From: Platynereis dumerilii
Taxonomy: Eukaryota; Annelida; Polychaeta; Phyllodocida; Nereididae
Reading direction: 5' to 3'
NCBI GenBank assembly: GCA_026936325.1
Contig: JAPTHN010000013.1
Span: 18,254,632 to 18,318,631 of the forward strand
DNA: 64,000 nt
In this document: piece after piece, positions 1 through 10,701 of the stretch
Numbering within the stretch: the stretch's first letter is position 1
Layout of the letters: each line of letters opens with the position of its first letter
Program-made: the position numbers and the translations under genes
The notes under the pieces: model-generated
Database searches by the model: none
What the model was told of the DNA's origin: nothing
Seen by the model: the letters and a program-made list of their open reading frames with translations, nothing else

Positions 1-1215
1 TTGTACGTCTCATATGTTGTTTTTTCATGGCTGTACATACGAAGGAGGAGTCAAATATGACCTGGGCAAAAATCTGAGAGGCATGTGTAAGCCCAGGGTG
101 TGACGGTGAATGAATACGACTTTGATCAGCTATGGGAAGTAACAGCCTTGGCTCTCAACCATTCCTAAGAAATCAATAAGGTATTTTGGTGTCATTACAT
201 GCCCCAATAGGCCCTGCAGGGCACGGGGAGTGACCTTCAAAATGTAGATGTCAGAAGGTTATGTGTTGGTTGGAGAGGGGTCAGAATGGTGAGATGAGCG
301 TTTATTCAAAAGATCTTTGAAAAGGTGGATTAAAGGACCAAAGATTTTGGTGTACAATGTAGGTTGTAGAAGCAATAGTTTTAAATTCATCACATTCTCT
401 TATTTTGAAGCTTTCTCGGTATTATGACTGCATACAAAATAGTCCATCAAGCAGGACTTTCGCGCTGAGAAGAGACAGGAGAAAACTCACAATATGCCAC
501 CCAGGGAGGATTTTAAACTTATACCTATAGCCCCAGACAGATAACGTTTTATGCATTCTTTGTACACCAGACGGCAAAAGATATTGCGGATGTCCGTCTT
601 GCTGTTTTCAGACTCAAAGGTCTTCTGTAGACTTTTTCTACAAGGCAAACCTTATTGACCCTGGTGTAGAATCCACATTTACATGTAGAGCTACTAAGAT
701 TCTGGGAAGAGGGTGGAATTGGCCATCTGAATTCCTGCAAGAGAGCTCCGATAGTGGTTGCTAAGTAACACACGCCATGCAGACCGCCATATTGGCTTAG
801 ACTGGCGCCATAACCCACCCGCTGGTCTCTGCCGCATTGGAGGAGGAATTTTTCTGGCTTGCCTCAGATCTGGCACCAGTACAATTGCAAGTAGATGAGG
901 TAGGCTGCCGTTTTCATGGACTCATTTTTGGGCAGAAGGCTTTAAACAGTGCAAACAAACACAAACTGTTTGTTTTCATGCCCTTTTGTTTGTAATTGAG
1001 TTTATTCACATGGCACAACTCCATTTGTCCTTCAGTGTGATCCACAGGTCGAACAGTAGATGAGCATTGTACATGACAATGTGTGTGTCTATCGAGCACT
1101 ATGTACGTTCATGTCTTTTGTCTTTCCTGGGTGCATTGTAGTTTGCAGTCACTTGCATTGAAATTTGGTTCAGTTTAAGGTGTGTGTACCTTTTCTGGAA
1201 CTTTAATTGCAGCTG

Positions 1216-1454
1216 AATGTCCTGCATTTATGCACTTAGGAGGCTTATTAAGACCATATATGTATAATATCATGTATCTATAAGCTTAGACATCCTTATG
1301 ATTAAGAAAGGAGGAGGATACAGCAATGAGGTGAAGGAAAATTTTTAAAAAGCAGCTGTCTAACATGCCCCTAGCGACCAGCAAAAGCTGGATCCGAACT
1401 CTGCACCAAGCATTTGGCAGCCTAGCACACCACCACTAGACCATCCCTCCCTCC
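1216..1454 (-). mobile_element. tRNA-derived SINE-1, degraded copy
   Basis: The right end, read on the minus strand, begins GGGAGGGATGGTCTAGTGGT, a tRNA-like head with an A-box. A B-box-like GTTCGGATCC follows, then the family body ending in a piece that reads TAAATGCAGGACA. About 45 bp of unrelated AT-rich sequence interrupts the body near 1,255-1,300. Compared with the better copies at 17.5 and 61.4 kb it is diverged and lacks a clear (ATCC)n tail. Confidence 0.7.
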
Positions 1455-2813
1455 TAAAGTGTAATAAGTTCTTCCTTTGAAGGTACATGTAGTGTAAGGC
1501 TGTGTTCTTCTTGTCTTAGCATGTTGCTCCTGTACATTGGACAGGAGCTAGGAAGCATCAGGAGAGAATTTTACATCATATTTAGTGCTTCTCTCCAACA
1601 CTGAGTGCCAGGGGAAGGAAGCACCTTGCCGAAGTTTATTTTGACCCTAGATTTCGTAAAATTCCTCAGGCCGAAGTGTCAACAGCCAAACAACCCAGAC
1701 AGACTTCACGCCATTAAGAGTTCAGTAAAGTTAAACCATGCTCCTTGGACAGTTATGAAGAAAACATGAACCACAGTTACGGTCCTTTAAAGAGCCAATC
1801 TCAACGGTCATTTGCCATAGCCTTAAAGGAGCTAACCGACCAAGTGTTTAGTGGCATTACTAAAAGTGGTTTACTGCAGTTTAGAAACAGTCTAAGAGCG
1901 CCTTTAACCTGTAAATCAACGCAAAGTGATATACACTTGTAATAAATCGCACAATATAGTGTTTGACTTCTGTAGCTATAAGTCACTGAAAAGTGAGTCA
2001 AAGATTTATTAAAACGTTGTTGACTGGTCTGAAAATTCACAGCCTTGTATTGGACTTGCAAGGCAACATAGAATAAATGTCTCACACTTATCACGATATG
2101 ACTGTATTTTTGCCAATACAGTCTTTCAGTTGTATTTAATTTGGTTATGTATTTGGCAACATATCTACATTGTACTTCATAAAATTCACAGTGTGTGGCC
2201 AATAAACATGATCTAATATAATCTTATTGTTAATATAAATTTTTAAAATGCACAGAAAAAACGTATGGAATGTACAAGATGAAACTAATGAGGCTAAGCT
2301 TAAGAACATAGCAGAGAACAGGAGACCTGTTAGAGAGATGCCCCACTGAACAAACATATGCCTGCTGAACAAACATTCCCAGAATGCATTGCGGCTAGAA
2401 CGCCATGACAGTTTGGACGTGGTCATACATGCCCAGCAGCCATTACCCCCATGTGACAGCCAATTCGTTGCATTATCACTCATAGCTGAGCACCGCAGGG
2501 GGACTAAGGGTCCTGGCAGTCAATGACTTTAACCCCAATTGCCAAAGGGCGAGTTTGCCACTGCTACAGGTCACAATTACCACCAGTATCACTATCATGT
2601 AGAGCCATGGTTAGATACATGCTGTTTGCAGGCAGCATTACTACTATACGGTATAGATGTGTCAGGGTCTCTATCTTCTATTGACAATTTTTCTTAGAAT
2701 TTATCTGGCTATATTTCAAGTCCTGTCTGGACACGCAAGGAAGAGGAGAAGGGAAAAAGCATGAAGAAACTGAACAGGACAAATGGTAGAAAAAACTGTA
2801 AGCAGATCGAAAA

Positions 2814-2835
2814 GATATATATATATATATATATA
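2814..2835. repeat. (TA)n microsatellite
   Basis: An uninterrupted run of alternating T and A of about 22 bases, just left of block b1. Confidence 0.95.
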
Positions 2836-4929
2836 CAAGGAAATAATAGTAATTCTACGACATCTTTTTAAAAATCTGTTATTCCCTTTTTTTCAGACTA
2901 AGAAACTCTTTTAGAGTTGTCCATCTTGCCTGTTGCACTTCTTCCCTTAACCTCATCTAAAAGACTACCCTCTTTCCTGTTTATTTTTTTAGCAAAAACT
3001 CTTATGTTTCTTTATTTAGCCAATGAGCGTATAATTTTGACTCTTAAAAGTTTTCTCTTAGAGCAGTTGAGTGACTTTCACCTGCTTCTCTTGTAACTCC
3101 AGTTTAGTGAAAATATTGCTCGACATTTCTTTTATTGAACCCTACTTGATTATTTGGAAATCATTAAAGATACACTCATGAAGTTTTGGTTACCTGACAA
3201 AAATGAATCAGATTTGGCACACTATCAAGAAAAGTATTGACTTATAAGTGTGAAAATATGGATTGGTTTAAAATATGGAGAAGAAAAGACAAGCAAGAAC
3301 TAGGATTTATGTATGAAACCAGTACTGCACTTATCATAAAAAGTATCTCTTCCAGAATACATGGTTTTTGACATTCCTACAGTTGCGAAAATACTTTGTA
3401 ACTGGGAAGTAATCTGTAAAATCATGATGTTATCTCATGTGTAAATAATCAGTTATCAATTTATCAGCTACTAAATACTCATTACTGTCTTAGAACTGCA
3501 GCGATAAATTACAAGTTGGATATATTCCTTCTACTGAACCTAATATTTTTCCCCATAGGCAGAAAATCTGTTGGGTCGGTCGACCCGAGAAGCTAAAACT
3601 TAAAAAAGTCTGGCCTTATGAAAATCTGAGAGACAGCTATAAACATGGGGTGTGAGAGTGAATACGACTTTGATCAGCTCTGGGAAGTAACAGCCTTCAC
3701 ACTCAACTCTTCCTTAGAAATCAATGATGTATTATAGTGTCATTACATGCCCCAACAGGCAACGCACAGTGACCTTTAAAGTTTCTGTGTTGGAAGGTCG
3801 AGTGTTGTTCCGGAGGGGTTGATTAGTACAGGTTATTCACCACGGGAGACGGGATTCATTAACCAAGGGAAGCTAAAAGTGAAAAAGTCTGGCCTTACCT
3901 CAACATGCAAAATGCATTCAAAGGACAGACAGGACATGGATCATCCCTCGCTAATGAACTGCTGAATTTCACAATTTCAAATTAAATCTCATTACATTAC
4001 ACGGATTTCTAATTGTACGTGGTGAAGGTCACATAAATCTAAAACAAAACACAAGGAAATCTGTCTTTACATTAAATTTGATCTTGAGTTTCTATTAAAA
4101 GCCATGCATTCGAAATTAGCATGAGATTTCAAAACACAAGCTTTCATGCAGATTATCTTTTGCAAGGTTTTGGCTTCATTTTGATGGATGCTTTACAAAT
4201 GAAAAAGCTGATTTTTACTTAATTAACTGTTCTTACACACACCAATGGAAGATCACATGAGGAAACTGTTGTGCTGTTATCTAACATTGTTATAATCAGT
4301 ACCAGAGATAACAATGATATAGTTGTGAATATAACCATGCAGTAACAACAAGAGCAGGTATACTGCCTCCATATCCCCCATGCCCTACACATCTACCTAT
4401 ACCCACCAGAATTCCAATTTTAGTTATGCCAAATATTTCCACCAGGAGCACAATTGTGCATACATGTAAGAATGTGGAGACACCTGGGGGTGGAGTTAGC
4501 TTTTAAAAATAACATGGCTGCAGGCCAAAAGCACAGGAAAAAGTATTTGGGATGTGGAAATGGTTATGATATTTATTGATTTATGGTAAGATTTGACAAG
4601 TTTAGGGGGGTCTTTGAATGTTGGGAAAGGATGAGCGTTGTACATGGTGTGGTGTTTGAGATATTTGATGGACGCCATGACACGGAGACTAAAAGTACAA
4701 TCCCCCATAGCATAGCATGGGGGATAATTAGATTTGTCAGAATATTATCAGACTTAGATATCAGAATACTGTCAATCCAAGGATGAAAATAATTCAAGTC
4801 CACAGAGATCAATCAGGGAAATGTTGAAGAATACGAAATAAATTTTATGTGGATTTGAAGGACACCGCAGAGGACTGCTTTTAATGTCTCACAAATAATC
4901 AGACAATGAAAGAAGCAGAAACCCAGAGA

Positions 4930-5027
4930 CAATAAGAAAAATTTAAAAAATCAAACACTCAAAAAAGGCAGCTACAAAATGCAATCACAAATTCATGAAG
5001 TGACCGTCCCATTGTTCTTTGTAGTTA
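4930..5027 (-). repeat. Dispersed repeat shared with 13.95 kb
   Basis: Sequence around the motif TTCATGAAGTGACCGTCC recurs in inverse orientation at 13,945-14,050, where it lies just downstream of LINE-like coding sequence. It is probably a 3' fragment of the same element; the family is not identified. Confidence 0.5.
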
Positions 5028-5058
5028 TATCTATCTAGCTATCTATCTATCTCTCTAT
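5028..5058. repeat. (ATCT)n microsatellite
   Basis: An imperfect tetramer tract with one AGCT interruption and one TCTC change near its end. Confidence 0.9.
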
Positions 5059-6051
5059 GCTACAGGTGATGATGTGGAAAACAATTTTACACCTACTATT
5101 TGAGGTTCACATCATATCGCAATACAGCAGTTCCAGTCTGACATATGGATAACTATCAGCGGGCTAAGTTTGTTAGCTGAGGAGAACATATTATGTATAT
5201 TTTAAAGAATTAGTTGTTGAACAGTGTTTACCTGCCAGAACTTGACTCAGATATTTCTATTTTTTTACTTCTCCAGAGGTAAATATTCCCATCACCAAAG
5301 ATGTAATATCTAAAAGCACATCAACGTTCCTCCCACAATATAATTACCGGTAAGTCGAATAAGGAGAGAAATAAATAACAATATCATAACATCATTCATC
5401 CCACTCAAATTTTCTCCTTAAAATTTAATATTATTTAAGGTTTTTTATAGTTATCTCAGCCATTTATGGAAACAATAGAAAACGCAAATTTTCCAACACC
5501 TACAATATCTTGTATAACTGAAGTGCACTTTGTACATACTTCACATATGTTCTTGTACAGAAGACATACGCATCTCATATGTCACCATTGCATGACCAAG
5601 CATACGAACAAGGTCTCAAATATGACCTTAGGCCAGACATAATTGATCTTTAGCTTCACGGTTTTTCTTGAGGCGCTTTTTCTAGGGTAGATCTGCAGAA
5701 AGAAAAAAAAGGTGAAATCTCAATTTTTTATAATGTCAATTCGATAAAAATTCTGGTTATGCTCAATTTTTTTCTCCATAGGCAGAAAATCTGTTGGGTC
5801 GGTCGATCCGAGAAGCTAAAATTAAAAAAGTCTGGCCTTATGAAAATCTGAAAGACAGCTATAAGCATGGGGTGTGAGAATGAATAAGACTTTGATCAGC
5901 TATGGGAAGTAACAGCCTTGGCAATACACTCTTCCTTAGAAATCAATGATGTATTATAGTGTCATTACATGCCCCAACAGGCAACGCACAGTGACCTTTA
6001 AAGTTTCTGTGTTGGAAGGTCGAGTGTTGTTCGGAAGGGGTTGATTAGTAT

Positions 6052-6150
6052 AGGTCATTCACCACGGGAGACGGGATTTATCAACCGAGGGCTTTAGTCC
6101 GAGGTGTGATAAACACATATTCCCAATCCCATGGTGAATAACCGGCTTAA
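6052..6150. repeat. Small palindromic element with GGTTATTCACC ends
   Basis: The left end reads GGTCATTCACCACGGGA and the right end is the inverse of GGTTATTCACCATGGGA, about 100 bp apart. The interior contains a second inverted pair, TTATCAAC and GTGATAAA, around a CGAGG core. The sister copy at 3,835-3,860 has only the left half, so it was cut there or the right half was gained here. Confidence 0.55.
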
Positions 6151-6762
6151 AGATGAGAAAAACACCAAAATTAGTCAACTTTGAAACAGTAAGTGTAGAG
6201 CAAATAATATAGGAATTATCGCAATGGAATACTGGAACGAGATTAGCAACACAGGTGTCTAATAGTATAAAGATAATAAAACCAATATGAGTTGACTCAA
6301 AAGATGAATAAGATACAGTAGTGTGAAGTCAATCTTCATAGGATTCAAATACATTTCCAAGGTGTTATCTCAGTATGAACTGTACGTACCAAGCCATCAA
6401 AAAGTTAGGACCTTTTTTACAGACAGCAGCCAAAAACTTCTACAAGATTCACCAGCTGAAATTGGACCTTTATACACTTGCAAAATCCCAGACACAGTCT
6501 TTTATGCTTTCTCTGAACCACACTGAAATAGATATTGAACTTCTCAGACCTGTTGCTCTCAGACTGAAAGGTTGTCTGTGGCCTTCTTTCTAAGAGCAAA
6601 CCTCATTGACTGTGGCATAAGAATCCATATTTACATGTAGAATTGCGGAGAGTCTGGTGTGAGGCAAATGTCCTCAGATATGTTGTAAAGTTATGAAGCA
6701 AGAATTGTCAGTCTAAGCATGTTGGAACAATATAACTTTTGCATCAGGTTAACTCAAATAAA

Positions 6763-6974
6763 AGGTACAGGTAAAGGTAAAGGCACTTTTATTTAAAGTG
6801 GGTAGCCAAGCTTAGTCAGTGACTTCTTTTTAGTTGGGCCCGTGGCGCCTCCAATTCATGTCTGATGCAAACGACAATGTCGTGGAATAACATAATGGCC
6901 AGCCTGGGATTGATCCTAGGTTCCTCGCTTGTGATCGAGGTGAGTACTCTACTGACTGAGCTATTGTGGCTGAC
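6763..6974 (-). mobile_element. tRNA-derived SINE of a second family (SINE-2)
   Basis: Read on the minus strand it starts with a 70-odd base tRNA-like head that has A-box TAGCTCAGTCAGTAGAG and B-box-like GGATCAATCCC. A body of about 110 bp follows, then a 3' tail of CTTTACC-type hexamer repeats. The anticodon-loop region contains ATCACAA, which would fit a valine-type CAC anticodon, but the stem is imperfect, so this is a SINE head and not a tRNA gene. Only one copy was seen in the window. Confidence 0.7.
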
Positions 6975-7092
6975 ATATAAATTATAAATATAAATGGACT
7001 CTGATTTTCTGTTAGACACTCAAATGTGTGTGTTCTCTTAGAATGTATGAATATGTTGTCGCAGTACAACATTCTCTCCTTCTAACTGTTGC

Positions 7093-7297
7093 GGGGAGGG
7101 TAACCTGAGTGGTAATGCGCTGTGCAGCCAATCGCTAGGGTCCAGGTTCAAATCCAACTCTTGCCAGGTCACCTGGGCCTATGTGAATGGCAGATTCAAT
7201 CATCGTTCACCTTATTGCCTTGTCCTCCTTCTGTCTTTATTAGCCTACCAAGTGCATAAATACAGGATGTAAGGCTCAATCAGCCATCCATCCCTCC
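7093..7297 (+). mobile_element. tRNA-derived SINE-1, plus-strand copy
   Basis: It begins GGGGAGGGTAACCTGAGTGG, carries a B-box-like GGTTCAAATCC, runs through the family body and ends in GCCATCCATCCCTCC, the remains of the (ATCC)n tail. It is the only near-complete copy on the plus strand. It sits between the minus-strand and plus-strand parts of the old unit, close to where the orientation of the blocks flips. Confidence 0.8.
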
Positions 7298-7329
7298 TAC
7301 CTGTCAAGGTAAATACTTTGCTGCATAAT

Positions 7330-9620
7330 TTATGAGATACATACCTTGTACATACATGTACATAATCTTGTGGAGCTTTAGAAGGCAAAGACAATGTATT
7401 CAAGTTGCAAACTGTGGTAAACCACTTTTAGTACAACACTTAACACCAAGTCGGTTAGCTCCTTGAGAGCTATAGCAGTTGACCGTTGAAGCCTGCTCTT
7501 TAAAGGAACGTTACGGTGGTTCATTTTTTCTTCATTATCCCCTAGGGGGCATGGTTAAACTTCGCTGAACTCTTAATGGTGTCAAGTCTTTCTAGGTTGT
7601 TCAACACCTTGACCCCAGGCGTTTTACAAGCCCCTGGGCTGTCATAAACTTTACCAACTTCCTTCCTCCCCATGGCACTCAGTGTTTAGGGGAAGCACTG
7701 AAACTAGACATAAAATTCCCGATGACCCCTCACTCTTTCGAACATCCGGGAACAATGCACCAAGAAAAGAAAAATACTGCTAGCATTAATGGTGAGATGA
7801 AAAGCTTCGACTCCACACTGAGGTACTACTTCCCATTCAATAGGGTAGAGGTATGTTACTAACCTCAGCAAAGAGCACTGAATACAACACACTCCGTAGC
7901 TTTATATCACATGTGATAAAATGGAATTGCAGGAGAGAGTTCATCTAACCAGAGTTTGGACTATCAAGCGCTCTTCGCCATAAAGTTTTAGCCTCAAGGA
8001 ACCGACATTGTAGCTAGGAAAATTACTGAACAAATAATATCTATCTGAGGTGGAATACTGAAATAGTGCCGAAGGTTGAACAGTTTTTATCTTACTATTT
8101 GACTATCTTGTTATGGATCCTATCTCTGACACAAAGTCTAAACACATTACGTTTAATCCCATGAGTTGCAGCATGTGTTTTAAACTTATACCTCCAACTT
8201 TTTGATGTTAATACACTTTGAAGTTTTTGGCTGAGGAAGCTTATCTTTACTCAAAGTTAGTCTGAAGGCTTATGAGTCTTTGAGAGAGTGTGTTTTAGAG
8301 AGCTTAGATACTTAAAACGGAGGATATCCCCGGGCGTAACAGGCATTTTCGTCTTGTTGCGAAGTTCTACATAGCATATTATGAGGGAGATAAAACGTTA
8401 TAAAAATTGTATTTGGTCTAAGCATGTTTGTTTTACCTGCTGTGGATCTCTACTAAATGTCGAATGGAGGTCATTGAAGACTACAAGCAGCTGTATGTAA
8501 GTATACTTGTCATGCGTTGACTGTAACTTTCTTGCAACTTAGCTCAAACTTGTATTGACGTATGACTGTTTTTTATCAGTTTACGGAGTCACTCAAATTG
8601 ATCAATGTTCCCTTACCCTCTTTAAAATGACTGGCATTGATTCTTTCTGTCATTAACTACTTTTTACGAATTCTTGTACATGCCACAATTTAGCGCCACT
8701 TGATTAACTTTCGCGAAACGTGCCAGGAAGGTGTCGATAATTTACTCGAGCGTAAGTTTCGTTTAGGTTCGATAAGTTAATTAGCATCCATGCTATCAGG
8801 TTTTGTCCTTGTAAAGGTGTTTTTTCACCTCTTAAGTTTTGGATAATGACTCAAATTGGATGGTTCATATGACAACAGTCTTCACGCCTCTCTGTAATTG
8901 CATTTTGGCAACATAATCACACCACCACAAAGAGCGTAAACACGCCTGTTGGAGTTTTTGTTGGCTAATCTTTTTGTGGTCGGATATTTTTTATGGTGAT
9001 GTAATCTGTCATGCATACTCTAATCCTCTTTTCTGAGCTGATTTTGCACCTATATGAAGCTAACTTTTTATCTTTGGTTCCTTTATACTTATACGGTGAG
9101 TTGTTTAATGGTAAAAGGTTAATTTAGTACTTCAAGGTTCCAGGTTCAAGTCCTGCTTTTGCTTACCTTAATTGGAAAATGTGACAGGAAACATCTATGA
9201 TAGATTCATTTGTTGACAACTGAAGGTATATGAGGAACAAGTAAACTAATACCATCCAACATAATTGGAGTTCATTGAAACTGAATCACTCAAATCTGTC
9301 TCTCCTTCCACCAATAATTAATATAGGACATTAGCACAGGGAAGAAAAATCATGTTTTTCTCTTGAAACTTCCAGTCTCAATATTTCTTGAACCAACTAG
9401 TCTCAACAGACACCACTACAACACATAGTCACATACAAGGCATGTACAGTGTATATATTCAACCTTATAAGTCATGTGATAGCAGTCAGTGGGCGGAATC
9501 TCGCGTGATCCACATCGTTGATGAGATCCCGCGTGATTTAGAAGTATAAACATACTGTAAATAAGATATGAGCAAAGTCCGACAAGGATGAGACAAGCTT
9601 GATTAGTTTGTGTTCTTGCC
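7330..9620 (+). repeat. Degraded unit pieces, plus strand (b4, a linker block, b2)
   Basis: Block b4 lies at about 7,330-7,720 and matches 26,640-27,060, including the landmarks AACTCTTAATGGTGTCAAGT and CCTGCTCTTTAAAGGA. A linker at 8,190-8,350 matches 35,170-35,360 (GGAAAGCTTAGATA region). Block b2 is at 9,470-9,620. The sequence between them, 7,720-8,190 and 8,350-9,470, is not matched elsewhere and holds no recognised gene. Confidence 0.6.
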
Positions 9621-9803
9621 AACTTAAAAGCTATTCAAATTCTGAAATTAAGTAAAGATATTCCTTATTGAGTCATAATCAAACCACTTAGGTCATTATT
9701 TATTCAGAGTATGTTTTAGTATTATTGGAATAGGATTCTGTTCCGGTGTTTTTCAACAGAATTGTTTATAGAGAAGTATCAACATCAAAGATGAATATTT
9801 ACT

Positions 9804-10701
9804 GTAGAGTAGGTCGGGGCATGAAGCCCGGGTTAGGTGAGAGGCCCCCCCAGGCTTATATCCAAACTTACATTTTTGGTGCGTTTATCTATTGATAGGA
9901 TTGAAGCTAGAGGCGTTTTAGGCGACGTCACAAATTTTCAGGGCAAACAGCGCCAAACCATAGTAGAAATTAAAGAAACAAAAAAATGTGCATGGTTTTT
10001 GTAACTTTGACTAATTCTTTGAAAGGGGCTGTCAGGAATAACTTTGGAAATTTTTCAAAGTATAATGGATATCTGCAATGCTTCACTTTATGACCATCAC
10101 ATAAATATGATTTGGATCATGTTTTTTGCATTTTAGTTCAAAATATAGAGGTCAAATTAAAATATGAGGGTTCGGGGCGAGAGGCCCCTCATGATATGGG
10201 GCATGAGGCCCCCTTCACTGGGGGGTCGAAGCTGCTTCAGGAACCATTTAATAATGTGTACTTTACCTTAAATATTCATAGAATAGCTAATTAAAATAGA
10301 AAAAATTTGGCTCGAAATTGAATCTGGGCAAAAAATATTAAAAAATAGAAGTATTTACGGAAAAATTCTGAAATTCAGAAAAAGTGAACAGAATGACTTA
10401 AAAATGATAGAAGAACCCTAAGAAATTACTTTTAGGCTGAATGCGCTCGCAAAAAAAATTGCCATAGGATTATAATAGGGGGGCTTCTTGCCCGATGGGT
10501 GGGGTAAGAAGGCCATTTTAAATTTTTTACAAAAATGGCCGTAACTCCTTTATTAAAATTAGTAGACATTTGTTTCACTAGTTATTAGTAGAGTCTAGTG
10601 GTCCCTTCCAGACAGCATAAGCATTCAAATAATCGCCCATAAAAAGTAGGTCAAATCGCACCTCGAAGTTAAGGGGGGCCGCATGCCCCGACCTACTCTA
10701 C
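9804..10701. mobile_element. Non-autonomous DNA transposon with terminal inverted repeats
   Basis: The left end reads GTAGAGTAGGTCGGGGCATG and the right end is its exact reverse complement, 898 bp apart. GC-rich GGGGCATGAGGCCCC-like motifs recur inside (near 9,835, 10,175 and 10,480), which resembles subterminal transposase-binding repeats. The interior is otherwise AT-rich with no long reading frame, so it would need a transposase supplied elsewhere. I could not find a convincing target-site duplication (flanks ATTTACT and TTGGAAA), so the superfamily is open. Confidence 0.7.

Larger units (their letters stand above)
1..3115 (-). repeat. Degraded copy of the large unit, blocks b6-b5-b4-b3-b1 in reverse
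   Basis: Read on the minus strand this stretch gives the same block order as 23.8-28.3 kb on the plus strand, with b2 not seen. Block b1 lies at about 2,890-3,115, b3 at 2,380-2,540, b4 at 1,560-1,945, b5 at 490-910 and b6 at 1-260. Block b5 here matches 27,480-27,850 closely over about 350 bp, and b6 matches 28,060-28,310. The interval 1,216-1,454 is a SINE lying between b5 and b4. Short reading frames here (for example 1,801-2,202 minus) run across block boundaries and show no known domain. Block b6 is cut by the left window edge. No host gene was recognised. Confidence 0.75.
3551..6680 (-). repeat. Second cluster of unit pieces (b6, b7, b6, b5), minus strand
   Basis: Two closely similar copies of part of b6 lie at 3,551-3,860 and 5,775-6,095, an offset of about 2,225 bp, with only scattered differences. 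A third short echo of the same start lies at 3,869-3,900. Block b7 (as at 29,000-29,300 and 37,700-38,030) is at about 4,010-4,330. The outer part of b6, matching bases 1-60 of the window, is at 5,530-5,640, and a diverged b5 is at 6,400-6,680. The interval 4,330-4,880 shows no match to anything else I recognised. I see no gene. Confidence 0.65.

Noticed and set aside
549-876. Two overlapping minus-strand frames in block b5
   Set aside because: The other copies of b5 (27.5, 33.2, 36.6 kb) break these frames, and there is no sign of coding constraint.
6904-6974. Possible functional tRNA gene
   Set aside because: The tRNA-like head is followed directly by a SINE body and hexamer tail, and the anticodon stem is imperfect.
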